Source: Bacteroidota bacterium (GTDB lineage Bacteria > Bacteroidota > Bacteroidia > Chitinophagales > LD1). From it: a DNA stretch of 57,290 bases. The notes beneath the pieces were generated by a model that was not told the origin of the DNA, did no database searches, and worked only from the letters and a program-made list of their open reading frames with translations. Positions 34,156-42,554 of this stretch are shown one piece after another. Made by a program: the position numbers and the translations under genes. Each line of letters opens with the position of its first letter. The first letter of the stretch is position 1. The stretch covers positions 1 through 57,290 of the forward strand of contig JAPLES010000004.1 of assembly GCA_026391075.1 (NCBI GenBank), given 5' to 3'.

Positions 34156-34163
34156 TATATTTG
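34156..34163 (+). promoter_or_regulatory. -7 promoter element of rsmA
   Basis: TATATTTG matches the TAnnTTTG consensus exactly and ends 4 bp before the rsmA ATG, which would leave an extremely short leader. No clear TTG is visible 18-21 bp upstream, so the call is tentative. Confidence 0.35.
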
Positions 34164-34167
34164 CCCC

Positions 34168-34950
34168 ATGTCAAATCTCCATCTCAAAAAATCGCTCGGG
34201 CAACATTTCCTGAAAGACGAGGCGGTGTTGCATAAAATAGCTGATGCTATTGGAGAGATGAGCCGTTTTAAAACCGTAGTGGAGATCGGACCGGGCATGG
34301 GCGCGCTCACCAAATATTTATTGAAACAAAAGCACGTTAATTTTTTTGTGGTGGAATTAGACGACCGCTGGGCAGAGCATCTTTCCAACGCTTATCCGGC
34401 TTTGCGAGGCAAAATTATTCACGAAGATTTTCTGGAAACCGATTTAGGTTTTCTGCAAAGTCCTGCGCATATCGTGGGCAATTTTCCTTACAATATTTCT
34501 TCACAAATTGTTTTCAGAATTATTGATGAGCGCGAAAAAGTAGAAATGATGACCGGCATGTTTCAAAAAGAAGTGGCGCTTCGCATTGCTGCCAAACATG
34601 GCTCCAAAGATTACGGAGTAACTAGTGTGCTCACACAAGCATACTACGAGTGCAATTATTTGTTTGATGTTACGCCTGATTGTTTCGACCCGCCACCGAA
34701 AGTGATGAGCGGCATTATTCAGTTGAGAAGAAAGGAAACCAAAACACTGAACTGCGATGAAGTGTTTTTTAAGAAAATAGTAAAAGCTGCTTTCAACCAA
34801 CGCAGAAAAACCATGCGCAACAGTTTGAAAGACTTTACTGCAGGTAAAGAAATTGCAGCACTTGATATTTTCAATCTTCGTCCTGAGCAGATTTCGGTGC
34901 AGCAGTTTATGGACTTGACCAACTTAATTCAAAACAATGCTTCGCAATGA
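34168..34950 (+). CDS. rsmA: 16S rRNA (A1518/A1519) dimethyltransferase RsmA (KsgA)
   Basis: RsmA dimethylates two adjacent adenines in the 3' terminal helix of 16S rRNA, a late ribosome-assembly check. The 260 residues start LHLKKSLGQHFLKDEAVLHK, with SAM motif I VVEIGPGMGALTKYL, acidic motif II VVELDDRW, and the catalytic motif IV GNFPYNIS. The C-terminal helical domain has AAFNQRRKTMRNSLKDF. The stop overlaps the start of the dehydrogenase gene (ATGA), implying coupling. Confidence 0.96.
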   Translation: MSNLHLKKSLGQHFLKDEAVLHKIADAIGEMSRFKTVVEIGPGMGALTKYLLKQKHVNFFVVELDDRWAEHLSNAYPALRGKIIHEDFLETDLGFLQSPAHIVGNFPYNISSQIVFRIIDEREKVEMMTGMFQKEVALRIAAKHGSKDYGVTSVLTQAYYECNYLFDVTPDCFDPPPKVMSGIIQLRRKETKTLNCDEVFFKKIVKAAFNQRRKTMRNSLKDFTAGKEIAALDIFNLRPEQISVQQFMDLTNLIQNNASQ

Positions 34951-35888
34951 ATTCCGAATTCCGAATTCCACATTCCGCATTATTGATTACCGATGAAGTT
35001 CATCCTCTATTAAAAGAAGGTTTAGAAAAAGACGGCTGCACGGTGGACTATCGCCCTGATATTAATGAAGAGGAAGTTTTGGAAATTATTTCGCGCTACA
35101 ACGGTTTGCTCATCAATAGCAAAGTATTTGTAGGTAAAGAAATACTCGACCGTGCTGCTCAGCTTAAATTTGTTTGCCGCATAGGTTCAGGTTTAGACAC
35201 CATCGATTTGGATTACGCTAAAAAGAAAAATGTAATCGTGTTTAACTCACCCGAAGGTAACCGCGATGCGGTTGCAGAACACGCACTTGGTTTGTTGCTG
35301 AATTTGATGAATAACATAACTGTGGCAAACAATCAAGTTAAAGAGAAGCAATGGGTTCGCGAAGCCAACCGTGGAAATGAATTGAGTGGAAAGACCATTG
35401 GTTTGATTGGTTACGGAAACACCGCACAGGCATTTGCAAAAATCCTCAAAGGTTTCGATGTAAAAATCCTGGCTTACGATAAATACTTCAACAATTTCGA
35501 AAACGAATCTAACCTCGAAACCATTTTTGAGCAAGCTACTATTCTCAGCATTCACCTTCCGCTAACTGTCGAAACCAAGAACATGATTGATTACGGCTTT
35601 TTTTCTTCTTTCAAAAAACCAATTTGGTTCATCAATACTTCGCGCGGCAAAATTTTGCGTACTGCCGATTTGCTTTTGGCTTTAAACGAAGGGAAAATTA
35701 TTTCAGCAGCGCTCGATGTTTTAGAAAATGAAAAACTGAATTCACTAACTGAAGACGAAAACAAAATCTTTGAACCATTAATTTCTAACAACCGAATTCT
35801 CCTTACTCCTCACATTGCAGGTTGGACTCACGAGAGCAAACGAAAAATTGCCGAGGTGTTACTCGAAAAAATAAGAGCGTTACGCTAG
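34947..35888 (+). CDS. D-isomer-specific 2-hydroxyacid dehydrogenase (phosphoglycerate dehydrogenase-like)
   Basis: This 313-residue NAD-dependent dehydrogenase has the N-terminal catalytic lobe (LLITDEVHPLLKEGLEKDGC) and FVCRIGSGLDTIDLDYAKKK. The Rossmann motif is GKTIGLIGYGNTAQAFAKIL; the catalytic arginine lies in INTSRGKILRTADLLLALNE and the histidine in LLTPHIAGWTHESK. It resembles short SerA without the ACT domain, but the substrate may differ. The first ~12 residues (MNSEFRIPHSAL) are translated from an ATTCCGA tandem repeat (34950-34980) that overlaps the rsmA stop. The functional N-terminus may really begin near LLITDEVH. Confidence 0.85.
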   Translation: MNSEFRIPHSALLITDEVHPLLKEGLEKDGCTVDYRPDINEEEVLEIISRYNGLLINSKVFVGKEILDRAAQLKFVCRIGSGLDTIDLDYAKKKNVIVFNSPEGNRDAVAEHALGLLLNLMNNITVANNQVKEKQWVREANRGNELSGKTIGLIGYGNTAQAFAKILKGFDVKILAYDKYFNNFENESNLETIFEQATILSIHLPLTVETKNMIDYGFFSSFKKPIWFINTSRGKILRTADLLLALNEGKIISAALDVLENEKLNSLTEDENKIFEPLISNNRILLTPHIAGWTHESKRKIAEVLLEKIRALR

Positions 35889-35917
35889 CGTGATTGGGGA
35901 AACACAACGACTCGATT

Positions 35918-35946
35918 TTGAAATTCGGTATTGAAACCTATATTCG
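35918..35946 (+). promoter_or_regulatory. Predicted promoter of the rimP-nusA-infB operon
   Basis: TTG at 35918-35920, an 18-bp spacer and TATATTCG from 35939 fit the Bacteroidota consensus with one mismatch. TATATTCGCACC is shared exactly with the region upstream of carB. The leader to rimP would be about 50 nt and contains the hairpin at 35965-35986. Confidence 0.5.
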
Positions 35947-35964
35947 CACCAGATTTATTGAGAA

Positions 35965-35990
35965 AGAGGGGACGAGAGTCCCCTCTCTTA
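35965..35990 (+). promoter_or_regulatory. Hairpin in the rimP leader
   Basis: AGAGGGGAC (35965-35973) and GTCCCCTCT (35978-35986) pair perfectly around GAGA. TCTTATTTTTC follows and the rimP ATG is 14 nt past the stem. It could be a terminator/attenuator or a structure affecting rimP initiation; being downstream of the predicted promoter favours a leader role. Confidence 0.5.
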
Positions 35991-36000
35991 TTTTTCGGAT

Positions 36001-36501
36001 ATGAACTTTGAAGAAGTAAAAAGCAAGATTGAGGAGTGGGTGAAACCATTGTTGAACGAGAAAAATTTATTTCTGGTCGACATTAAGTTTCCCATGGGCA
36101 GGCAAATTGAAGTTTACATTGACAGCGATGAAGGGATTCATATTTCGGAATGTGCTGAGGTCAGTCGCTTTCTTGAAAAACTTTTAGATGAAAGTGGTTT
36201 GGTTCCCGAGAATTATATTCTCGAAGTATCGAGCCCCGGAATGGATAACCCGCTAAAAGTGTCGAGACAGTATAAAAGAAGAATAGGGCGAATTCTGGAA
36301 GTGCTTAAAATGGACGGAAAGCAAATAGAGGGGCAATTGGTTGAGGCGGATGATGAGAAAATAAAGTTGAGAGAGGTTGTAGAGGAGAAGAAGAAGAAAA
36401 AGTCTGAAGCCGGAAAGCCGAAGACCGAAGTAGAACAGCCGAGAGAATATGAATTAAGATTTGATGAAATAAAGAAAGCAGTATTGCAGTTTAAATTCTG
36501 A
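36001..36501 (+). CDS. rimP: Ribosome maturation factor RimP
   Basis: RimP helps assemble the 30S subunit. The 166 residues show the N-terminal domain with FLVDIKFPMGRQIEVYIDSD and ISECAEVSRFLEKLLD, then the family core YILEVSSPGMDNPLKVSRQY and the C-terminal SH3-like domain. Between the last strands is a charged insert, KKKKKSEAGKPKTEVEQP, encoded by A/G-rich DNA whose 36400-36430 segment resembles the TCCGAAG repeat family (variants of TCTGAAG, GCCGAAG, ACCGAAG). It heads rimP-nusA-infB, the conserved operon order in bacteria, with about 51 bp to nusA. Confidence 0.93.
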   Translation: MNFEEVKSKIEEWVKPLLNEKNLFLVDIKFPMGRQIEVYIDSDEGIHISECAEVSRFLEKLLDESGLVPENYILEVSSPGMDNPLKVSRQYKRRIGRILEVLKMDGKQIEGQLVEADDEKIKLREVVEEKKKKKSEAGKPKTEVEQPREYELRFDEIKKAVLQFKF

Positions 36502-36552
36502 AATGTATTCAATAACTAAAACTATCAATCTTCAAACGCAAAATTTAAAACC

Positions 36553-37803
36553 ATGAACAGTTTAGAACTGATTGACTCGTTTAGCGAGTTCAAACAAATG
36601 AAAAATATTGACCGTCCTACCATGATGAAAGTATTGGAGGATGTGTTTCGCACTTTGCTTCGCAAAAAATATGGCGACACCGATAACTTCGACATTATCG
36701 TAAATACCGATAAAGGCGATTTGGAAATTTGGCATAAGCGCGAAATCGTAGCTGATGATGCTGTTGAAAATCCGATCACGCAGATTGCTTTGAGCGAAGC
36801 GCAATTGATTGAAGAAGATTTTGACATTGGTGAAGAAACCTATGAAAAAATTGAGTTGGAAAGTTTTGGGCGCAGAGCAATTTTGGCGGCACGCCAAACA
36901 CTGGCATCACGTGTAGGTGATTTGGAAAAAGATGAAGTGTTCAAAAAATACAGTGAGCGTGTAGGCGAAATTCTTTCAGCTGAAGTTTATCAGGTTTGGA
37001 AAAAGGAAATTCTTTTGCTCGATGAAGAAGGCAATGAATTATTGCTTCCTAAGTCTGAACAAATCAAAGTTGATTTTTTCAAGAAAGGCGAAACCGTGAG
37101 AGCCGTAGTGAAGAAAGTTGACTTGCGTAATGGAACACCGGTTGTTATTCTTTCAAGAACCGACAATGCATTCCTTGCAAAATTAATGGAAGCAGAAGTG
37201 CCGGAAATTTTTGACGGATTGATTGTGATTAAACAAATTGTTCGTGAGCCGGGTGAAAAAGCAAAAGTGGTAGTGGAATCTTTTGACGACCGAATTGACC
37301 CGGTGGGTGCTTGTGTAGGCGTTAAGGGTTCGCGTATTCACGGCATTGTGCGCGAGTTGAAAAACGAAAACATAGACATCATCAATCAAACAACAAATTT
37401 GTCGTTGATGGTTCAGCGTGCTTTAGCTCCTGCAAAAATTATTTCGTTAGATATTGACCAGGAGAAAAAACGCATTTCTGTTTATCTGCAACCCGATCAG
37501 GTTTCATTGGCCATTGGTAAACGCGGTGTGAACATTAAACTGGCGAGCCGTTTGGTTGGTTTTGAAATTGATGTGTTCCGTGAAAACGAAGAAGGAAATG
37601 CAGAAGAATATGATATTGACTTAGAAGAGTTTTCAGATGAAATTGAAGGTTGGATGATTGATGAGTTGAAAAAAATTGGTTGCGATACTGCGAAGAGTGT
37701 TTTGCATTTGAGCGAAGAAGAGTTAGAGCGCAGAACTGATTTAGAAGTGGAAAGCATTAAAGAAATTCGCAAAATTTTACAAAGCGAGTTTCAAAATGAA
37801 TAA
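36553..37803 (+). CDS. nusA: Transcription termination/antitermination factor NusA
   Basis: NusA binds RNA polymerase and nascent RNA to modulate pausing, termination and antitermination. The 416 residues comprise an N-terminal RNAP-binding domain (about 1-130, FSEFKQMKNIDRPTMMKVLE), an S1 domain (about 135-200, VGEILSAEVYQVWKKEILLL) and two KH domains. RIDPVGACVGVKGSRIHGIV belongs to the first KH domain and VSLAIGKRGVNIKLASRLVG to the second. An acidic C-terminus follows, with a helix-hairpin-helix-like segment. The C-terminal AR2 repeat of E. coli NusA is absent, as usual outside proteobacteria. It is the middle gene of rimP-nusA-infB. Confidence 0.96.
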   Translation: MNSLELIDSFSEFKQMKNIDRPTMMKVLEDVFRTLLRKKYGDTDNFDIIVNTDKGDLEIWHKREIVADDAVENPITQIALSEAQLIEEDFDIGEETYEKIELESFGRRAILAARQTLASRVGDLEKDEVFKKYSERVGEILSAEVYQVWKKEILLLDEEGNELLLPKSEQIKVDFFKKGETVRAVVKKVDLRNGTPVVILSRTDNAFLAKLMEAEVPEIFDGLIVIKQIVREPGEKAKVVVESFDDRIDPVGACVGVKGSRIHGIVRELKNENIDIINQTTNLSLMVQRALAPAKIISLDIDQEKKRISVYLQPDQVSLAIGKRGVNIKLASRLVGFEIDVFRENEEGNAEEYDIDLEEFSDEIEGWMIDELKKIGCDTAKSVLHLSEEELERRTDLEVESIKEIRKILQSEFQNE

Positions 37804-37885
37804 GGTTATTTACATAGGTAATTGAGAATTGGTAATCGGTAATAACGGTTGCCGGTTCCCGATTATCTTTTACTAAAACAAAAAC
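37804..37885. repeat. Short repeats and hairpin between nusA and infB
   Basis: The 82-bp spacer contains degenerate GGTAATTG/GGTAATCGGTAATAACGG units (about 37816-37850) facing an inverted GGTTCCCGATTATC. It is another member of the short degenerate repeat class. Its effect on infB expression is unknown. Confidence 0.55.
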
Positions 37886-40591
37886 ATGTCAGAAGAAGTA
37901 AAAGCAGTTCGATTAAGTAAAGCAGCGGGCATTTATAATGTCAGTTCAGACCATATTATGGACGCCCTCAAGGCGAAAGGATTCAAAGATTTGAATCCGA
38001 ATACCAAGCTCGCGGCTGATATGCTAGCTGTACTCGACAAAGAATTTGGCAGTGATAAGGATATCAAGAAACAAGCAGATACTACTGCTAAAGTTGCTGC
38101 CGACAAAGCCAAGAAAGAATCAGTAGAAATGGTAGAAGCTACTATGGCTTCGGTGAAGAAAAAAGAAGCGGAGGAAAAAGAAGTATTGGTTAAAAATAAT
38201 CAGGCACCTAAAGAAGAACCCGTTGAAATTATTTCGGCCAAAAAACAAAAATTAGAAGGACCAAAAGTTGTAGGTAAACTTGAACCCGAAGAAAAACCTA
38301 AGAAGTCTACCAAGAAGAAAAAAGATGAAGCAGAGCCGGTAATTGAACCAACTCCTGTAGTAGTAGAAGAAATAAAAGAAGTAAAATCAACAAAGAAAAA
38401 GAAAGCGGAACCAGAGCCCGAGCCGGAAGTAAAAATTGAAACCAAGTATCAAACACTTGAAGGAACTAAAGAGGTAGGTAAGATTGACCTTTCGCAATTT
38501 GACCCGAAGCCAAAGAAAAAAGAAGAAGCGCCAGGTGAGAAGAAAATTCGAGAGCGCAAACTGATAAAGAAAAAGGAGCGTCCTCCGTTGGTCCAAGATA
38601 CTTACTATGCTAAGAAGGTAGGAAATTTTCAGCGCAAGCGCGATGTAACTACTACTAAGAAACCAGAACCGGGTGGGCCACCTGCCGAGATAACCGAAAA
38701 GGAGATTGAAGATAAGATTCGCGCAACTATGGCGAAAATTCAGGCGCAAACTTCTAAGAGTGACCGCTCGAAATTCCGCAGAGGAAAACGCGAAGCGCAT
38801 CAGGAAAAAGCAGAAACCGCACAGGAAGGTATTCAGCATAATAAACTGCAGGTAGCCGAATTTATTTCGGTGGCAGAATTAGCATCGCTCATGAACATGA
38901 CTCCGGTGCAGATTATTTCTACCTGTATGCAGTTGGGTGTAATTGTTTCAATCAACCAGCGATTAGATGCTACGATTATTGAGCTCGTTACAGCTGAGCA
39001 CGGCTATGAATTAGAATTTATTTCTGCCGCTGATCAAACCGCATTTAAAGAAGAAGCACCCGATACTCCGGAGGATTTAAAACCACGTGCGCCAATCGTA
39101 ACTATCATGGGTCACGTTGACCACGGTAAAACTTCGTTGCTCGATTACATACGCAAAACAAATGTGGTAGCAAAAGAAGCAGGAGGAATTACACAGCACA
39201 TTGGTGCTTATGAAGTAACTACTGCCGATGGCAGAAAAGTTTCTTTCCTGGATACTCCCGGTCACGAAGCGTTTACCGCCATGCGTGCCCGCGGTGCAAA
39301 GGTTACGGATATTGCAGTAATTGTAATTGCTGCTGATGATGCTGTGATGCCGCAAACAAAAGAAGCTATCAACCACGCGCAAAGTGCTGGTGTGCCAATG
39401 ATTTTTGCGTTTAATAAAATTGATAAAGACGGAGCTAATTCTGATAAAATTCGCGAACAACTTTCTGCTATGAATTTATTGGTAGAAGAATGGGGCGGTC
39501 CTTATCAGAGTCAGGAAATTTCTGCCAAAAAAGGATTGAATATTGATTTGTTGTTGGAGAAAATTTTGATTCAGGCAGAATTACTTGAACTGAAAGCAAA
39601 TCCTGAACGCCTTTCTTCGGGTTCAGTAATTGAAGCAACCTTGGATAAAGGTCGCGGTTATACAACCACTTTACTTGTTCAAAACGGAACGTTGAAGATG
39701 GGAGATATTATTGTGGCTGGTCCTTACATGGGAAGAATAAAAGCCATGTTTGACCACACTGGTGCAAAGATGAAAGAAGCCGGACCTTCGGCTCCAGTGC
39801 AGGTGCTTGGATTGAGCGGTGCACCACAAGCAGGTGAAAAGTTTAAAGTATTCGACAACGAAGCGGATGCAAAAGAGTTGGCAACTAAGCGCGCACAAAT
39901 TGAACGTGAAACCGGAATACGTACCAAGAAACATATTACGCTTGATGAAATCGGAAGACGCTTGGCGCTGGGAAACTTCAAAGAACTTAGCTTGATTTTG
40001 AAAGGAGATGTGGATGGTTCAGTGGAGGCGTTGGCAGATTCATTGCTCAAACTTTCTACCGAAGAAATTCAAATCAGAATTATACATAAAGGGGTGGGTG
40101 CCATTTCCGAGTCGGATGTGTTGCTTGCAACAGCATCGGATGCCATTGTGATTGGATTCAACGTTCGTCCTTCGCAAAATGCGAAGAAGATTGCCGAAGC
40201 AGAAGGCGTGGATATTCGTCTTTACTCTATCATCTACAACGCTATTGAAGAAATCAAGAGCGCAATGGAAGGTTTGCTTGAGCCGAAGATTGAAGAAAAA
40301 GTTATCGGTAACCTTGAAGTTCGCACTGCTATTCACGTAAGTAAGGTTGGAACTATTGCGGGCTGCTTTGTAAAAGACGGCAGAATTTTGAACAAATCGA
40401 AGGTTCGTGTTATACGTGATGGCATTGTGGTGCACACGGGTGTAGTAGCCGGCTTGAAACGTTTCAAAGATGATGCGAAAGAAGTTGTAAGCGGACTCGA
40501 GTGCGGTGTAATGGTGAAAGATTACCAAGACATTAAAGAGAACGATATACTCGAGGTGTTTGAAGAAACCGAAGTGCAACGGAAATTATAA
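37886..40591 (+). CDS. infB: Translation initiation factor IF-2
   Basis: IF-2 is the GTPase that places fMet-tRNA on the 30S subunit and promotes subunit joining. The 901 residues include an N-terminal IF2_N-like helix (RLSKAAGIYNVSSDHIMDAL), a long Lys/Glu/Pro-rich linker (about 60-310), a second IF2_N motif (VAEFISVAELASLMNMTPVQ) and the G domain. G1 is GHVDHGKTS, G3 is DTPGHEAF and G4 is NKID. Domains II-IV end with EEIKSAMEGLLEPKIEEKVI and IKENDILEVFEETEVQR. The linker is low-complexity with KKKK and EPEPEPE runs. A strong terminator follows at 40626-40659. Confidence 0.97.
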   Translation: MSEEVKAVRLSKAAGIYNVSSDHIMDALKAKGFKDLNPNTKLAADMLAVLDKEFGSDKDIKKQADTTAKVAADKAKKESVEMVEATMASVKKKEAEEKEVLVKNNQAPKEEPVEIISAKKQKLEGPKVVGKLEPEEKPKKSTKKKKDEAEPVIEPTPVVVEEIKEVKSTKKKKAEPEPEPEVKIETKYQTLEGTKEVGKIDLSQFDPKPKKKEEAPGEKKIRERKLIKKKERPPLVQDTYYAKKVGNFQRKRDVTTTKKPEPGGPPAEITEKEIEDKIRATMAKIQAQTSKSDRSKFRRGKREAHQEKAETAQEGIQHNKLQVAEFISVAELASLMNMTPVQIISTCMQLGVIVSINQRLDATIIELVTAEHGYELEFISAADQTAFKEEAPDTPEDLKPRAPIVTIMGHVDHGKTSLLDYIRKTNVVAKEAGGITQHIGAYEVTTADGRKVSFLDTPGHEAFTAMRARGAKVTDIAVIVIAADDAVMPQTKEAINHAQSAGVPMIFAFNKIDKDGANSDKIREQLSAMNLLVEEWGGPYQSQEISAKKGLNIDLLLEKILIQAELLELKANPERLSSGSVIEATLDKGRGYTTTLLVQNGTLKMGDIIVAGPYMGRIKAMFDHTGAKMKEAGPSAPVQVLGLSGAPQAGEKFKVFDNEADAKELATKRAQIERETGIRTKKHITLDEIGRRLALGNFKELSLILKGDVDGSVEALADSLLKLSTEEIQIRIIHKGVGAISESDVLLATASDAIVIGFNVRPSQNAKKIAEAEGVDIRLYSIIYNAIEEIKSAMEGLLEPKIEEKVIGNLEVRTAIHVSKVGTIAGCFVKDGRILNKSKVRVIRDGIVVHTGVVAGLKRFKDDAKEVVSGLECGVMVKDYQDIKENDILEVFEETEVQRKL

Positions 40592-40625
40592 TTTGCTGAT
40601 GATATGATTAGCAGATGAGGAAATT

Positions 40626-40659
40626 AAAAGCCGCCACAAAAATTTGTGGTGGCTTTTTT
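40626..40659 (+). terminator. Intrinsic terminator of the rimP-nusA-infB operon
   Basis: A 15-bp stem (40626-40640 with 40643-40657, AAAAGCCGCCACAAA, one G-U pair) followed by a T-run. It lies 35 bp past the infB stop. Confidence 0.9.
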
Positions 40660-40754
40660 GTTTGCTGAAATTTGTTGCTGTTATTCAACTTGTTTGGCTT
40701 TAAGCAATGGATGTAAAACCAACAAAGGAATAATTTCATAGTTTCATTCCGATT

Positions 40755-42515
40755 ATGCTATTCAGAGTTTACACCTTTTTTCTTTTTTCTTTTCTGTCTT
40801 CAATTTGCTTTTCGCAAACCAATATTATTTGCACCAACGTCACTGCCGAACAGGTGATGAAGGGCAATTACAATCCGAATTCTTTTCCTGCTTCTGTTAT
40901 CATCAACCATCCTGATTCTATTTCTAAGTATTTGCAGCAAATCATTTCTGCCGATTCGCTTAAGAATTATATCCTGAAACTGCAAACATTTCATAACCGA
41001 AACAGCGGTTCAGATACCGTATCAGCCACTGAAGGAATTGGCGCAGCGCGCAGATGGGCTTTCAATAAATTTCAGCAATTCAGCGCGGCAAACAACAACC
41101 GCCTGCTTCCGTTTTATCTTCAATTCAATTTGGCTATCTGCAATATGCCGCAGCATAAAAATATTTGCGCGGTTTTGCCCGGTACTGATACTTCGGATAA
41201 ATCAATCATACTGATTGAAGGGCATATTGACAGCCGTTGCGAAGTGCTGTGCGATACAGGTTGTGTTGCCGAAGGCATAGAAGATAACGCCAGTGGAACC
41301 GCTCTGGTGATGGAACTTGCGCGGGTAATGAGTTCGTTATCGCTTAACCGTACTGTGGTGTTTATGCTCACCATTGGCGAAGAGCAGGGACTTGATGGTG
41401 CCGAAGCTATGGCTGATTATGTGCAGCAAAAAGGCATTCAGGTAAAAGCAGTTTTAAATAACGATGTAATAGGCGGCATCATTTGCGGCAAAACTTCTTC
41501 GGCTCCTTCGTGCCCTGGTGAAAACGATATTGACAGCACGCACGTGCGCTTTTTTTCGTATGGCGGTTTCAATTCAAAACATAAACAACTCGCGCGCTTT
41601 GTCAAGTTGCAATACAAAGAACAGATTGCTCCTATTGCTCAAGTGCCTATGAACATTGTTATTATGACTCCCGAAGACCGCACCAACCGCGGTGGAGACC
41701 ATATTCCTTTTCGCCAACACAATTATGCTGCTATGCGTTTTACCTCGGCAAACGAGCATGGCGATGCTGAGGTTGATTCGAATTACACCGACCGCCAACA
41801 TTCCTCACGCGATGTACTTGGAGTTGATACCGATAACGACCAGGTGGTGGATAGTTTTTTTGTGGACTTCAGTTACCTGGCGCGCAATGCTGTTATTAAT
41901 AGTGTTGGTGCGGCAATGGCAGCTATTGGTCCACCGGTTCCTACGTTGTTGGTAGACACTTTATCCGGCAATCGACTGCGCATAGAAATTCAGAACGAGT
42001 TTTTCTTTACGCAATACCGTATTGCTATCCGTAGCACTACTAACGATTGGGACAGCGTTTATTTTATGCTTTACAAATATGTTGACACACTCACCTTGTG
42101 CGACACAGGAACTTTCTTCATCAGTGCTGCGACTATGAACTTCAAAAACGTGGAAGGTCTTTTTACCGGTGAAACAATGGTGCGTCTTAGTGATTCGAGT
42201 ATGTGTGTGTATACTGGCTTGAACGATGAAGAAATTTCAGGAAACGGAATTGAACTGCTGCAAAACAAACCCAACCCCTTTGATGAAAAAACAGCCATCT
42301 CGGTTTTTGTGCGCGGCAATAATGACTATCACAACGCTTACCTTACCATTACCGATTTAAACGGAAAAGAAATAAAACGTTTGCCTGTATCGCTGCATAA
42401 AGGCATGAACGAAACACTGTACGAACACGGCTATCACGCCACAGGAATTTATTTCTATACTCTTTTTGTGGAGGGCAAAGTTGTGCAAACGAGAAGAATG
42501 GTTTTTGCTAATTGA
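40755..42515 (+). CDS. Secreted M28-family metallopeptidase with T9SS sorting domain
   Basis: The 586-residue precursor has a signal peptide (MLFRVYTFFLFSFLSSICFS) and an M28 zinc aminopeptidase domain. Metal ligands are His157 and Asp159 in GHIDSRCE, Asp177 in EDNASGTA, Glu210 next to the catalytic Glu209 in TIGEEQG, Asp237 in NNDVIGG and His316 in GGDHIPF. A beta-sandwich spacer follows. The C-terminus is a type A T9SS domain (LLQNKPNPFDEKTAISVFVR, LTITDLNGKEI, ATGIYFYTLFVEGKVVQTRR). It should be exported by Sec and the T9SS and act as an extracellular or surface peptidase. Extra cysteines in the domain suggest disulfides. Confidence 0.92.
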   Translation: MLFRVYTFFLFSFLSSICFSQTNIICTNVTAEQVMKGNYNPNSFPASVIINHPDSISKYLQQIISADSLKNYILKLQTFHNRNSGSDTVSATEGIGAARRWAFNKFQQFSAANNNRLLPFYLQFNLAICNMPQHKNICAVLPGTDTSDKSIILIEGHIDSRCEVLCDTGCVAEGIEDNASGTALVMELARVMSSLSLNRTVVFMLTIGEEQGLDGAEAMADYVQQKGIQVKAVLNNDVIGGIICGKTSSAPSCPGENDIDSTHVRFFSYGGFNSKHKQLARFVKLQYKEQIAPIAQVPMNIVIMTPEDRTNRGGDHIPFRQHNYAAMRFTSANEHGDAEVDSNYTDRQHSSRDVLGVDTDNDQVVDSFFVDFSYLARNAVINSVGAAMAAIGPPVPTLLVDTLSGNRLRIEIQNEFFFTQYRIAIRSTTNDWDSVYFMLYKYVDTLTLCDTGTFFISAATMNFKNVEGLFTGETMVRLSDSSMCVYTGLNDEEISGNGIELLQNKPNPFDEKTAISVFVRGNNDYHNAYLTITDLNGKEIKRLPVSLHKGMNETLYEHGYHATGIYFYTLFVEGKVVQTRRMVFAN

Positions 42516-42554
42516 TGTAACAGATTTACGTTACAAAACTTAGATATTAAAACC

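Noticed and set aside
38100-38700. Lys/Glu/Pro-rich low-complexity stretch as a separate gene or repeat insertion
   Set aside because: It is the usual variable linker of IF-2 and lies in one open frame with both flanking domains.
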